Below are positions 38,465 through 48,096 of a stretch of DNA of 64,000 bases, in pieces. The notes beneath the pieces were generated by a model. That model ran no database searches. It was not told the DNA's origin and was given only the letters and a program-made list of their open reading frames with translations. The first letter of the stretch is position 1, and each line of letters opens with the position of its first letter. The position numbers were made by a program, and so were the translations under genes. The stretch covers positions 34,283-98,282 of the forward strand of contig CACMNV010000005.1 of the NCBI GenBank assembly GCA_902615025.1, in the 5' to 3' direction. The stretch comes from an uncultured SAR116 cluster alpha proteobacterium. Lineage in GTDB: Bacteria; Pseudomonadota; Alphaproteobacteria; Puniceispirillales; Marisalimonadaceae.

Positions 38465-39066
38465 GAGAATTTATCGATAATAAATTAGTTATAGCCTCAA
38501 ATAACGATGGAAAAATCTTAGAACTTCAAGAAATATTGAAAGTATTTGATATTCATATTTTATCTAATAGAGATTTTAATATTACTGAACCAGTTGAAGA
38601 TGGTAAAACATTTAAAGAAAATGCTTATATAAAATCCTTTAATACAGCTTCAAAAACTAAATTAGTCTCTTTGTCAGATGATAGTGGAATAAGTTTTAGA
38701 GCGTTAAATAATAGGCCAGGTGTACACTCAGCTAGATACGCAGGTGAAAAAAAAGACTTTGCTTTAGCAATGAAAAAATTGAATAAAGAACTCGAATTTA
38801 AAAATGATAAATCTTGTAAATTTACTTGTGCACTAAGTTTATGTTGGCCTGATGGCTATAATATAACAGTTCAAGGAGAAATATGTGGTGAATTTTCATG
38901 GCCTCCGAGTGGTAAAAATGGATTTGGGTATGACCCAGTTTTTTATTATCCCAAGTTGAAACAAACTTTTGGTGAATTAGATCCAACTATAAAACATGAA
39001 ATAAGTCATAGAAATTTAGCTTTTAAAAAACTTAAAACTGAAATTAAAAAAATTGTCCATGAATAA
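38461..39066 (+). CDS. rdgB: dITP/XTP pyrophosphatase
   Basis: House-cleaning nucleotide pyrophosphatase that removes deaminated purine nucleotides (ITP, dITP, XTP). The N-terminal VIASNNDGKILELQEIL (about 10-26), the catalytic DDSGISF (near 76-82; here SLSDDSGI) and FGYDPVFYYP (near 157-166) are the family marks. The 201 residues are usual. It overlaps rph by four and hemW by eight bases. Confidence 0.96.
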   Translation: MREFIDNKLVIASNNDGKILELQEILKVFDIHILSNRDFNITEPVEDGKTFKENAYIKSFNTASKTKLVSLSDDSGISFRALNNRPGVHSARYAGEKKDFALAMKKLNKELEFKNDKSCKFTCALSLCWPDGYNITVQGEICGEFSWPPSGKNGFGYDPVFYYPKLKQTFGELDPTIKHEISHRNLAFKKLKTEIKKIVHE

Positions 39067-40225
39067 ACTGGGCATTTATATTCATTGGCCTTATTGTATT
39101 TCAAAATGTCCATACTGTGATTTCAATTCTCATAAAATAAAAAATTACGATCAGAATGATTGGTTATCAGCTTATGAAAATCAAATTAAATATTTTAAAA
39201 AGTATTTAGTATCTCAGAACTTTAAAAAAGTTAAATTAAGTTCAATTTTTTTTGGTGGAGGAACACCCTCTTTAATGCCTCCAAAACTAGTGGAAAAAAT
39301 TTTATTATTTATAAATAAACTTTTTAATTTTGATAAAAATATTGAAATAACATTAGAATCGAATCCAACAAACTTAGAATTAAACAAAATTAGTGATTTT
39401 AAATCAGCCGGAGTTAATAGAGTCTCTTTAGGAATTCAAGGTTTAAATGATACTGATTTAAAATATTTAGGTCGTCTACATAATGCTTCAGAAACATTTG
39501 TTGTTCTCGATCTGATGCAAAAAATAATAGACAATATATCTGTAGATTTGATTTATGCTCTTTCTTGTCAAAATTTAGAAATATGGAACCATGAATTACA
39601 AAATTTTTTAAAAAACTTTTCTATTAAACATTTATCTGCATATCAACTTGTTATAGAAAAAGGTACTAAATTTTATCATTTATTTAATAAAGGACAACTT
39701 AAAACAGTTTCAGATGATCTTTATAAAGAATTTTATTTTAGTACAAAAAATATCTTAAAAGATAACAAATTTGATCAATATGAAATTTCAAATTTTTCAA
39801 AACCTAATTTTTTTTCTAAACACAACATAATTTATTGGAAATCATATAATTGGATTGGGGTCGGTCCTGGTGCCATTAGTAGAATTTGGAATAACAAAAA
39901 AGAAAGAATAGAATTTGAAAATTTTAAAAAACCTGAAACCTGGTTAAAAAATTGCTTACAAAAAAAAATAAATTTAAAAAACATTTTAACAATTAACTTT
40001 GACTCTTCTGAACAAGAAATTCTGATGATGGGATTAAGACTTAATGAGGGTGTTGATCTAAATAAGCTTAAAAACAGAACATTTTTAAATAATACTGAAT
40101 TATTACACCTCCAAAAACAACGTATTCTAAATATTAGAGAAAATAAATTAATGATAAATGAAAACTATTTTAATGTTCATGACTATATCGTTAGAAAAAT
40201 CATAGACAACTATTTATCTTCTTAA
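39059..40225 (+). CDS. hemW: Radical-SAM heme chaperone HemW
   Basis: Radical-SAM protein formerly called an oxygen-independent coproporphyrinogen oxidase; HemW members bind and deliver heme. The cluster motif is C13-x3-C17-x2-C20 in PYCISKCPYCDF, followed directly by the phenylalanine that typifies HemW/HemN. FGGGTPSLM (near 66-74) and ISVDLIYAL match the family. The ATG at 39059 (388 residues) is preferred to an upstream TTG. Its end overlaps the convergent lipoprotein gene by 26 bases. Confidence 0.93.
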   Translation: MNKLGIYIHWPYCISKCPYCDFNSHKIKNYDQNDWLSAYENQIKYFKKYLVSQNFKKVKLSSIFFGGGTPSLMPPKLVEKILLFINKLFNFDKNIEITLESNPTNLELNKISDFKSAGVNRVSLGIQGLNDTDLKYLGRLHNASETFVVLDLMQKIIDNISVDLIYALSCQNLEIWNHELQNFLKNFSIKHLSAYQLVIEKGTKFYHLFNKGQLKTVSDDLYKEFYFSTKNILKDNKFDQYEISNFSKPNFFSKHNIIYWKSYNWIGVGPGAISRIWNNKKERIEFENFKKPETWLKNCLQKKINLKNILTINFDSSEQEILMMGLRLNEGVDLNKLKNRTFLNNTELLHLQKQRILNIRENKLMINENYFNVHDYIVRKIIDNYLSS

Positions 40226-41648
40226 TCGTCCCACTTTTATTAATTTTGTAAATATTTACAGGTCTTAAAACATTTCCATTAGCTTTAAATATAAACTTAT
40301 TACCTAAAATAGAAAATTTATTTCTTCCATTTTCTAATTGATCCTCAAATTTGGTATTTTGAGATGCAACCCAAATACTTATTTTTGAAATATAATATCC
40401 TAATCTCATTAAATAGTCAGTTTCAGATTTTGACCATACTAATTTCCATAACTTATTAAATTCTTTTATATTTGTTTCTGATATAAAAGGGAATTTTGCA
40501 TTTATAAGAGAATGTTCTTTTAATAATGTTTTATCATTCAATACTGATGTAGTAAATAATTCCGTTTTTAATAAATCAACATCATAATATGTTAAAATAG
40601 GAGCTAACCCTAAAATAAAATTTCTATTTCCAATCAAAATTATAAAATCATATTCGTTATTAGATAATAAATCTTTATTGTTACTTTCATCATAATTTAA
40701 AAAAATACTAATCTTATTTCTAAGATTTTCTTTATTTTTAAAAGTTTGAGAATTAATGAAAATTTTATTTTTTATTAAATTTTTTATTTCTGAATTCTCA
40801 ACTTTGTTATAAATTTTACGTCCATAATCATTATCTACACTAATAAAACCAATTTTTTCTTTTTTACATTTAATTGCAAAATCAATTATTTTATTTATTT
40901 GATCAAAAGGTGAAAAACCTGATACCCAAATGCCCTTTTCAGATAGAGAACTGTCATTCGTAAAACTAAACACGGGTATTTTAAACTTATTTATAACTGA
41001 TTTTATTTTGATTAAATTTTCCCTTAACAAAGGTCCAATAAGTAGTCTTGGATTTAATTTTTCTATTACTAATTCAAGATCTTTAGAATTAAAGTCTTCC
41101 CCCGTATTATAATATACAAATTTTATACTATTATTTTTACTTTGAAGTACTGCAAGATCTACAGCTTGTCTAATTTTTTCTCCAATGGATCTAAATTTGT
41201 TTGAAAAGGGTAATAAAACTAAAATATTAATTTCTTCATTAATTTTATTTGAATCACTAGTTGAGTTATAAAAGTTTTCAAAATTATATTTTATTTTATG
41301 AGATGAATTTTTTATCTTTAAATGTTCCATTCCTGTTTTTGGGGCCTTGGATAACATTTTAAATGTTGCTTGAAGAGCTTTTTGTGCATAGTCAATTTTA
41401 TTTTCAACTTCTTTTCTTTGAATTCCCTCAAGATATCTTTCTTTTCTAAATTCAAAGACAACACTTTCACTAGGGTTACTTGCCATATACAAGTTTTCTA
41501 GTTTTTTCTTATTAATTTTATTTTCATTAAACTTTAATTCGTTGCTTTTAATTTCTGTAGAAGTACTATTATCTGAAAATTCATTTGAAATGTGAGATGA
41601 GCATGAAGATAACAATACAAAAGTATAAATTAAGATTTTAAAATTCAT
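40200..41648 (-). CDS. LpoA-like lipoprotein (penicillin-binding protein activator family)
   Basis: Predicted outer-membrane lipoprotein: signal segment 3-12, lipobox LLSSC with lipidated C16. Residues about 125-470 resemble the periplasmic-binding-protein fold of the LpoA/YraM family, opening NILVLLPFSNKFRSIGEKIRQAVDLA, with RLLIGPLLRENL, IGFISVDNDYGRKIYN and YDFIILIGNRN. The ATG at 41646-41648 is chosen; an upstream GTG would add three residues. Its position next to rsmI matches the conserved lpoA-rsmI neighbourhood. A role as activator of a class A penicillin-binding protein is inferred. Confidence 0.8.
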   Translation of the reverse strand: MNFKILIYTFVLLSSCSSHISNEFSDNSTSTEIKSNELKFNENKINKKKLENLYMASNPSESVVFEFRKERYLEGIQRKEVENKIDYAQKALQATFKMLSKAPKTGMEHLKIKNSSHKIKYNFENFYNSTSDSNKINEEINILVLLPFSNKFRSIGEKIRQAVDLAVLQSKNNSIKFVYYNTGEDFNSKDLELVIEKLNPRLLIGPLLRENLIKIKSVINKFKIPVFSFTNDSSLSEKGIWVSGFSPFDQINKIIDFAIKCKKEKIGFISVDNDYGRKIYNKVENSEIKNLIKNKIFINSQTFKNKENLRNKISIFLNYDESNNKDLLSNNEYDFIILIGNRNFILGLAPILTYYDVDLLKTELFTTSVLNDKTLLKEHSLINAKFPFISETNIKEFNKLWKLVWSKSETDYLMRLGYYISKISIWVASQNTKFEDQLENGRNKFSILGNKFIFKANGNVLRPVNIYKINKSGTIKKINSCL

Positions 41649-41696
41649 AAATATCACAATAATTAGTACATTAGTTTAGTTAAAAAATAATACAAA

Positions 41697-42566
41697 GTGG
41701 AACAAATTTCAAAAACATTAAATAAAATTAAAGCTGAAAATAATATTTTATATATAATTGCAACACCTATTGGTAATTTAGGTGACATTTCCTTAAGAGC
41801 TCTAAAAATATTATCATCTTTGGATATTATATTTTGTGAAGATACAAGAGTAACCGGAAAACTTTTAAAAAATTACGGCATAAAGCCTGCCAAATTAGAA
41901 GTTTATAATGATCACAGTAACCAAAAACATAGGAAAACAATTATTAATAAAATTAAAAATTTAAACATTAAGTTGGGATTAGTAAGTGATGCTGGAACAC
42001 CACTTATATCAGATCCTGGTTATAAATTAGTAAAAGAATGTATAAAAAATTCAATAAAGATTACACATGTACCAGGAGCTTCTTCTATTACTACTTCTTT
42101 GGTATTATCAGGATTACCTTCTCATAACTTTTTTTTTGGAGGATTTTTAGAGAAGAGTAAAATACAAAGAAAAAAACAACTTAAAAACGCATTAAATTTT
42201 AAATTTACCTCCTTATGGTTTGAAAGTCCAAATAGATTAATTGAAACTTTAAAATTAATGATCGAGCTCAATAATGAATCATCAATTTCCGTTTTGAGAG
42301 AATTAACTAAATTGAATGAAGAAATTATAAGTGGATCCCCATCCTTCGTATATGATCAAATAACTAAAAAAACAAAATTAAAAGGAGAAACCGTATTAGT
42401 TATAAATAACAACTATCAATCCCAATACTCAAATGATATGATTTTAGACTTAATTAAACAAGATTACTCTAGATTTTCAACAAAAGAATTAGCATTATAT
42501 ATTTCAAAAAAAACTGGATTGCCAAAAAAAACTATTTACAATAAAATTATTGAGTTAAAATCATAA
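41697..42566 (+). CDS. rsmI: 16S rRNA (cytidine-1402-2'-O)-methyltransferase
   Basis: SAM-dependent enzyme that 2'-O-methylates C1402 in the decoding centre. ATPIGNLGDISLRALKIL (about 21-38), FCEDTRVTGKLL (near 45-56), LVSDAGTPLISDPGYKLV (near 97-114) and VPGASSITTSLVLSGLP are diagnostic. The 289 residues are typical. The only plausible start is a GTG at 41697, 48 bases from the divergent lipoprotein start. The yraN gene that often follows rsmI is absent. Confidence 0.95.
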   Translation: MEQISKTLNKIKAENNILYIIATPIGNLGDISLRALKILSSLDIIFCEDTRVTGKLLKNYGIKPAKLEVYNDHSNQKHRKTIINKIKNLNIKLGLVSDAGTPLISDPGYKLVKECIKNSIKITHVPGASSITTSLVLSGLPSHNFFFGGFLEKSKIQRKKQLKNALNFKFTSLWFESPNRLIETLKLMIELNNESSISVLRELTKLNEEIISGSPSFVYDQITKKTKLKGETVLVINNNYQSQYSNDMILDLIKQDYSRFSTKELALYISKKTGLPKKTIYNKIIELKS

Positions 42567-42576
42567 TATATACCTT

Positions 42577-43152
42577 ATGCGCTTATTTTTTTTGTTAATA
42601 ATTATTTTAAGTTTGCAATCATGTGCTGCACCTATAATTGGTGGGGTAAGTGCAATTGCATTTAGCTCTTCTGCTCAAGAAAAAGGTCTTGGTACCTCAA
42701 TAAAAGATAAGGTAATTTATGTTAAATTGAGAAATGCTATCTATGACTGGAATCCATCTGTTTCCGAAAATATATCCTTAAGTGTAGATAATGGTTCAAT
42801 TTTAGTAACAGGAAAAATAATAAATATTGATACGAAAGTTCAATTAACCAAAATTATCTGGGATATTAATGGCGTTAAGGAAGTTAATAATAAAGTTCAA
42901 ATTTCTGAAACAACTAATTTTAAAAATATAGCAAAAGATCTAGCGTCATTAGGGGAAATTAAAGCAAGACTAATGGCATCGACAAAGCTAAATAGTCTAA
43001 ATTTTTCAATTGATGTAGTTAACAACATTGCATACATTAGTGGTGTTGCATCTAGTGAAGAAGAGGTCTCTATTTTAACTCAAATTGCGCAAGAAGCTAG
43101 ATTTATTAAAGAAGTCCAAAATTTTGTAAAAGTAAATAAAGACAAAAGATGA
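42577..43152 (+). CDS. BON-domain lipoprotein (DolP/YraP-like)
   Basis: Signal segment (3-12) ends in the lipobox LQSC with lipidated C16, then APIIGG and a small linker. Two BON domains follow (about 48-112 and 120-188), visible from IKDKVIYVKLRNAIYDW, GSILVTGKI, and the second-copy IAYISGVASSEEEVSIL. DolP helps maintain outer-membrane integrity in E. coli. It lies 10 bases after rsmI and overlaps gshB by four bases, the usual arrangement. Confidence 0.85.
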   Translation: MRLFFLLIIILSLQSCAAPIIGGVSAIAFSSSAQEKGLGTSIKDKVIYVKLRNAIYDWNPSVSENISLSVDNGSILVTGKIINIDTKVQLTKIIWDINGVKEVNNKVQISETTNFKNIAKDLASLGEIKARLMASTKLNSLNFSIDVVNNIAYISGVASSEEEVSILTQIAQEARFIKEVQNFVKVNKDKR

Positions 43153-44096
43153 GACAAAAGCTTAAGATTGCGCTTCAAATGGATCCTTTAGAAAAGCTTG
43201 ATCTAAAAGGAGATACAACTTTTATACTTGGGCTTGAAGCTATCAAAAGAGGCTTTGAATTATATTTTTATTCGCCATTTGACTTAATATACAAAAATGA
43301 CAAAGTTTATGCAAAAGCTAAATTTTTAGACCTTGCATTAAAAAATGGAAAAGAAACATTTAACTATGGTAAGGTAAAAATTCTGAAATTGTCTTCATTA
43401 GATGTTATTCTAATGAGACAAGACCCTCCATTTAATATGTCTTATATAACAGCAACTCACATATTAGAAAAAATTGCTTCACAAACTTTAATACTAAATA
43501 ATCCATTTCATGTTAGAAATGCCCCTGAGAAAATCTTTGTCACTGAGTTTTCAAAGTTTATGCCTGAAACACTTATTACACGAGAACCCTATGAAATAAT
43601 AAAATTTAAGAATAAAAATAAAAATATTATTATCAAACCACTTTACGGAAATGGTGGAGAAAGAGTATTTTATATTACAGAAAATGATACAAATTTTAAC
43701 GTAATAATAGAAAATTTTTTAAATTCGAATGAAGAACAATTTATTATACAAAGTTATATTCCAGAAGTTAAAAAAGGTGATAAGCGAATTATACTTATTG
43801 ATGGAGAGGTTGTAGGTGCAATAAATAGAATACCCGCAAAAAATGAAAATCGCTCAAATATGCATGTCGGAGGAAAACCAATTAAAACTTCATTAAACAA
43901 AAATGATAAATTAATTTGTGAAACAATTTCTCCTCATCTAAAGTCTAAAGGATTGTTTTTTGTTGGAATAGATGTAATAGGCAATTTTTTAACTGAAATT
44001 AATGTTACTTCACCTACTGGAATAAGGGAAATAAATCGGTTAAATAAAACCAATATTGAAAAAATTTTTTGGGATAAAGCTTTAAAAAAATTATAA
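43149..44096 (+). CDS. gshB: Glutathione synthetase
   Basis: ATP-grasp ligase joining gamma-glutamylcysteine and glycine. The N-terminal LKIALQMDPLEKLDLKGDTT matches the usual PIxxIxxxKDT region, ILMRQDPPFNMSYI (near 94-107) and IIKPLYGNGGERVFYI (near 158-173) are conserved, and GDKRIILIDGEVVGAINRIP is the ATP-grasp core. EINVTSPTGIREI ends the active site. The 315 residues are normal. gshA is not in the window. Confidence 0.97.
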   Translation: MRQKLKIALQMDPLEKLDLKGDTTFILGLEAIKRGFELYFYSPFDLIYKNDKVYAKAKFLDLALKNGKETFNYGKVKILKLSSLDVILMRQDPPFNMSYITATHILEKIASQTLILNNPFHVRNAPEKIFVTEFSKFMPETLITREPYEIIKFKNKNKNIIIKPLYGNGGERVFYITENDTNFNVIIENFLNSNEEQFIIQSYIPEVKKGDKRIILIDGEVVGAINRIPAKNENRSNMHVGGKPIKTSLNKNDKLICETISPHLKSKGLFFVGIDVIGNFLTEINVTSPTGIREINRLNKTNIEKIFWDKALKKL

Positions 44097-44110
44097 ATTA
44101 CAATTATTTA

Positions 44111-44461
44111 TTACATTTTTCCTAAATTTTTACCTGCTAACAAATGAAAATGTAAATGTGGAACTTCTTGATTTGCGTTTTTACCTGCATTAGATATCAA
44201 TCTATAGCCTGTATTTTCAAGATCATAATCTTTAACTAACTGATTAATTAACTTAAAGAAATAATAAATTTCATCTTTTGAAGCTCTGTTGAGAAAGTCA
44301 TCATATTTTACGTATTTACCTTTAGGAATAATCAATATATGAATTGGAGCTTGTGGCGCTATATCATGAAAAGCAATTGCATATTCGTTCTCCAAAATAA
44401 TATCCGTAGACATCTTTTTATTAAGTATTTTAGCAAATATATTATCGTCATTATACGCCAT
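44111..44461 (-). CDS. HIT-family hydrolase (HinT-like)
   Basis: Histidine-triad nucleotide-binding protein; HinT members hydrolyse purine nucleoside phosphoramidates. The triad is H102-H104-H106 in PHLHFHLLAG, and the N-terminal FAKILNKKMSTDIILEN is typical. The length of 116 is usual. It overlaps the hisE stop by one base (TAATG) and so is the last gene of the histidine block, as in many alphaproteobacteria. Confidence 0.94.
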   Translation of the reverse strand: MAYNDDNIFAKILNKKMSTDIILENEYAIAFHDIAPQAPIHILIIPKGKYVKYDDFLNRASKDEIYYFFKLINQLVKDYDLENTGYRLISNAGKNANQEVPHLHFHLLAGKNLGKM

Positions 44462-44778
44462 TAACTTAACCTACTTTTTTTTTCATCTAAGCCTGATATT
44501 CCTCTTCTTCTATGAAGTTCTCTCCACACATCATCAGGCTTAACATCTACAGAAATCCACATTACACATAAGTGATATAATAAATCCGCCGATTCATTTA
44601 TAATTTTCATTTTATTATTATCAAGGTATTCTAAAATAACCTCAAATGATTCTTCACCTATTTTTTTTGCTAACAAATTTTTGTTAGTCAGAAGGGAAGA
44701 TGTATATGATTTTTCTTTATCAAATTTTTTTTTCTTTAATAAATCATCAAATAATTTTTCAAGATTATAATCAGTCAA
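44461..44778 (-). CDS. hisE: Phosphoribosyl-ATP pyrophosphatase
   Basis: Second enzyme of histidine synthesis, an alpha-helical MazG-like pyrophosphatase. SYTSSLL, KKIGEESFEVILE (near 38-50) and ESADLLYHLCVMW (near 62-74) contain the metal-binding glutamates and aspartate. The 105 residues are normal. The start is a TTG, four bases after the hisF stop. HisI is not fused and is not in the window. Confidence 0.95.
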   Translation of the reverse strand: MTDYNLEKLFDDLLKKKKFDKEKSYTSSLLTNKNLLAKKIGEESFEVILEYLDNNKMKIINESADLLYHLCVMWISVDVKPDDVWRELHRRRGISGLDEKKSRLS

Positions 44779-44782
44779 ATTC

Positions 44783-45556
44783 TTACCATGTATTTCTTAC
44801 AGGAATTCTGTATTTTAACATCTCTTTTTTTACATTTTCAATAGAATAAATACCAAAATGGAAAATCGATGCTGCTAAAACTGCAGATGCATTTCCTTTG
44901 TTTAAAACATTAACCATGTCAATAGGTTTCCCTGCTCCACCGGAAGCAATTACAGGTATACTCACCTCCGTAGAAATTTTGCTAGTTAACTCAATATCAT
45001 ATCCAAGTTTTGTTCCATCAGCATTCATAGAAGTCAACAAAATTTCACCCGCACCATTTTTTTCACCTTCAATAGCCCATTCTAATGCATCTATGTCAGT
45101 TTTTGTTTTTCCTCCATGAGTTGAAACATTATAGCCAGATTTATGGTTACTTTGATCTTTATAAGCATCAATTGCTAAAACTATACATTGGCAACCAAAA
45201 CTGTCAGATGCTTCTTTAATTAAACTAGGTCTAAAAACTGCAGCTGAATTAATAGAAACTTTATCAGCTCCAGATTTTAATAAAATATTAATATCTACAT
45301 TGTTTTTTATACCACCACCAACTGTAAGAGGAATAAAACAACGTTCAGCAACTTTACTAACTATGTCAAAAAGGGTTTTTCTTCCTTCATTTGTTGCAGA
45401 AATATCTAAAAAACAAATTTCATCTGCTCCAAGATCGTTATATAACTTTGCTTGCTCTACTGGATCCCCAGCATCAATAAGATCTACAAAGTTTATACCT
45501 TTAACTGTTCGTCCATCATGAACATCTAAACATGGTATAACGCGCTTTGACAGCAT
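44783..45556 (-). CDS. hisF: Imidazole glycerol phosphate synthase subunit HisF
   Basis: Cyclase half of the HisH-HisF glutamine amidotransferase that makes IGP and AICAR. The (beta/alpha)8 barrel carries the two catalytic aspartates in CLDVHDGR (D11) and VLAIDAYKD (D130), and phosphate-binding loops TVGGGI and ASGGAG. The 257 residues are normal. It follows hisA by two bases. Confidence 0.98.
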   Translation of the reverse strand: MLSKRVIPCLDVHDGRTVKGINFVDLIDAGDPVEQAKLYNDLGADEICFLDISATNEGRKTLFDIVSKVAERCFIPLTVGGGIKNNVDINILLKSGADKVSINSAAVFRPSLIKEASDSFGCQCIVLAIDAYKDQSNHKSGYNVSTHGGKTKTDIDALEWAIEGEKNGAGEILLTSMNADGTKLGYDIELTSKISTEVSIPVIASGGAGKPIDMVNVLNKGNASAVLAASIFHFGIYSIENVKKEMLKYRIPVRNTW

Positions 45557-45558
45557 TT

Positions 45559-46296
45559 TTAATTTCCTATTAACTTTATTAAATTATTTAAATCAAATTT
45601 TTTTTCATATATTGCTTTTCCTATAATAACCCCAGAAATACCAATATCTCTTAAATCATGTAAAGCTTTCACATTATTTATATTTGAAATTCCACCAGAC
45701 GCAATAATTGGAATTTCTATTGATTTCGCAAACTTTTTAGTCTGTGATATATTTACACCTTTTAAAGTGCCATCTTTGGATATGTCAGTATAGATAACTT
45801 TATCAAAATATTTTGCATCTATATGATTAACATATTTAATCGGATCAATTTCGAGTAATTTTGTCCATCCATTAACAGCTATTTTTTTATTTTTAATATC
45901 TAATCCTAAAGCTAATTTTTTACTAAAAAAGTTACTAAGATTATTTATTAAATCTGGATTTTTAAAAGCAAAAGTTCCTAAAACTATTCTTGAAACACCA
46001 GCGTCAATCCAAAATTTAATATCTTCTACAGATCTTATTCCTCCACCTAATTGAATCTTAATATTACTCTTGGTTTTCTTAAGAATTTTTAAAATAACTT
46101 GCTTGTTATCATATTTTCCAAATGCAGCGTTTAAATCAACTATATGAATCCATTTAAAACCATTATTTGAAAAAAATTTAACTTGCTTAATCGGATCATC
46201 TTCATAAATGGTCATTTTGTTTTCTTTACCATGAACTAACCTTACACAATTTCCATCTTTTAAATCCACAGCTGGATATATTTGAAAATTAGTCAT
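45559..46296 (-). CDS. hisA: ProFAR isomerase
   Basis: Amadori isomerase of histidine synthesis. The barrel opens YPAVDLKDGNCVRL with the catalytic aspartate at about residue 10; the second aspartate lies in VIYTDISKDGTLKG (near 168-181). LGGGIRS and ASGGISN bind phosphate. The 245 residues are normal. The ATG overlaps the preceding GNAT stop by four bases. Confidence 0.97.
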   Translation of the reverse strand: MTNFQIYPAVDLKDGNCVRLVHGKENKMTIYEDDPIKQVKFFSNNGFKWIHIVDLNAAFGKYDNKQVILKILKKTKSNIKIQLGGGIRSVEDIKFWIDAGVSRIVLGTFAFKNPDLINNLSNFFSKKLALGLDIKNKKIAVNGWTKLLEIDPIKYVNHIDAKYFDKVIYTDISKDGTLKGVNISQTKKFAKSIEIPIIASGGISNINNVKALHDLRDIGISGVIIGKAIYEKKFDLNNLIKLIGN

Positions 46297-46844
46297 TTTT
46301 TTAATAAGTCTTTATAAAAATAATACCCAGAATAATATTTATTACCAATTAATACAGATTTAGGGTTTTCACCACTTTTCTTAAAACCAGCTTGATAATA
46401 TATCTGTATAGCTCTTTTTTGTGTTTCTCTTACTTCTAAGGTGATTATTGTAAATTTATTTTTTTTTGCTTCTTTTTCTACTTCTTGAATTAGCATTCTT
46501 GCCAAACCATAACCTCTTGCCCAAGATGCTATAAAGAATGTAGTCAAGTTACATAAATGAGATTGGGCCTCATTACTACGTGCGGGCTTTATAAGTTGGA
46601 TGGAACCACATATAACATTATCAATTTTTCCAACTATTAGTAATCTCTCTGGTACTAACAATACACCTTTCCAATAATCAACCAATTTTTTTCTTTGAGG
46701 AGGATTTATCCATCCAAAACCTCCATCTACTAATATAGCATCTTCTGTAGCATCACATAACTCCTCAATATCTGCGTTATTAAGTGCAGAAATAAACTTT
46801 GCTTCTATCTTAGGTTTTGGTAATTTTAATTCAAAATCATTCAT
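46293..46844 (-). CDS. GNAT acetyltransferase embedded in the histidine operon
   Basis: A 183-residue GNAT-fold protein of unknown substrate. An N-terminal region (IEELCDATEDAILVDGGFGW) is followed by the core with SIQLIKPARSNEAQ, the acetyl-CoA loop ARGYGLARMLIQEVE (near 131-145) and the end motif TQKRAIQIYYQAGFKKSG. The ATG at 46842-46844 overlaps the hisH stop and the stop overlaps the hisA ATG, so it is translationally coupled on both sides. Nothing shows that it acts in histidine synthesis; it may simply be coexpressed. Confidence 0.85.
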   Translation of the reverse strand: MNDFELKLPKPKIEAKFISALNNADIEELCDATEDAILVDGGFGWINPPQRKKLVDYWKGVLLVPERLLIVGKIDNVICGSIQLIKPARSNEAQSHLCNLTTFFIASWARGYGLARMLIQEVEKEAKKNKFTIITLEVRETQKRAIQIYYQAGFKKSGENPKSVLIGNKYYSGYYFYKDLLKK

Positions 46845-47491
46845 AAACTTAATTTTAACCAATTATGTAAAATTTTTAATCCTGATCTTCCGCTTTTTTC
46901 AGGATGAAATTGAAACCCAAAAATATTATCTTGATTAACTATAGCAGGAATATTTATTCCATGTTGAGTATTACAAATTATATTTTTCTTATGTTTTATA
47001 TCAAAAAAATATGAATGTACAAAATAAAATTGATCATTTGCTGTTATATCATTAAATAAATTATTTCTTTTATAAATACTTAAACTATTCCAACCCATAT
47101 GAGGTATTTTTAAGTTTTGTGTACTATTTAAAAAGTTTTTTATCGGTTTTACATCCCCATTTATCCAAGATAATCCTCTAGTTTTTTGATTTTCATAGCC
47201 ATAATCTGCTAATATCTGCATGCCTACACATATACCTAAAAATGGTTTTTTTTTTGTAATTACTTGTTCCTTTAAAGTTTCTACAAGATCTTTAATTTTT
47301 CTAATTCTATTCATACATTGATCAAATGATCCAACACCTGGTAAAATTATTTTATCAGCTTTTTCAATTTCTGATAAATTTCTACTCACCTTCACTTCAG
47401 AAAATTTATTAATATTATGAAGAGTTCTCTTTATAGAATTATACACAGATTTTATGTTCCCGGAACCATAGTCGATGATAAGAACAAACAT
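46841..47491 (-). CDS. hisH: Imidazole glycerol phosphate synthase subunit HisH
   Basis: Glutaminase half of IGP synthase. The catalytic triad is C88 in FLGICVGMQ, with H196 and E198 in FQFHPEKSG. IIDYGSGNIKSVYNS opens the protein and LPGVGSFDQCM forms the oxyanion region. The 216 residues are normal. It lies eight bases after hisB and overlaps the GNAT gene. Confidence 0.97.
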   Translation of the reverse strand: MFVLIIDYGSGNIKSVYNSIKRTLHNINKFSEVKVSRNLSEIEKADKIILPGVGSFDQCMNRIRKIKDLVETLKEQVITKKKPFLGICVGMQILADYGYENQKTRGLSWINGDVKPIKNFLNSTQNLKIPHMGWNSLSIYKRNNLFNDITANDQFYFVHSYFFDIKHKKNIICNTQHGINIPAIVNQDNIFGFQFHPEKSGRSGLKILHNWLKLSL

Positions 47492-47499
47492 TAAATTTT

Positions 47500-48096
47500 T
47501 TAAATAACTCCCTTTGTTGAAGGAATAATATCACTGTTTCTATTCATTATAGTAAGGCTCTTTCTTAAACAAACCGACAAAACTTTAAAACACGATTCTA
47601 TAATATGATGAGCGTTACTTCCATAATTATTTTCAATATGGATTGTCATTTTGGCAGATTGAGCAAAAGCACGAAAAAATTCTTGAAAAATTTCTGAATC
47701 AACCCCTCCAATTTTTTCATTTGGTAAAATAACTCTCCACTCTAACCAAGGTCTACCAGAAACGTCAACGGAACAACTAGTTAAAGTTTCATCCATAGGT
47801 AATGATAATGAAGCAAAACGATTAATACCTGCTTTATTTAGTATTGCATTATTTACAGCTTCTCCAATACACCACCCTAAATCTTCGATGGTATGATGCG
47901 CATCTATCTCAACATCACCAGAACACTTAATAACTAAATCAATATAACTATGTTTTGAAATTTGTTCTAACATATGATTCATAAATGGAATTGGTGTACT
48001 AATGTTGCTTAGACCTTTTCCATCTATATTTACTTTACAAAAGATTTCAGTTTCAGAAGTTTTTCTAAAATTTTCAGATTTTCTTTCTTTTTTCAT
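47500..48096 (-). CDS. hisB: Imidazoleglycerol-phosphate dehydratase
   Basis: Manganese-dependent dehydratase of histidine synthesis, single-function form. The duplicated metal motifs DAHHTIEDLGWCIGEA (near 66-81) and GSNAHHIIESCFKVLS (near 157-172) are intact, and PFMNHMLEQISKHS is conserved. The 198 residues match the monofunctional family. The ATG overlaps the Smr-gene stop by four bases. Confidence 0.97.
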   Translation of the reverse strand: MKKERKSENFRKTSETEIFCKVNIDGKGLSNISTPIPFMNHMLEQISKHSYIDLVIKCSGDVEIDAHHTIEDLGWCIGEAVNNAILNKAGINRFASLSLPMDETLTSCSVDVSGRPWLEWRVILPNEKIGGVDSEIFQEFFRAFAQSAKMTIHIENNYGSNAHHIIESCFKVLSVCLRKSLTIMNRNSDIIPSTKGVI

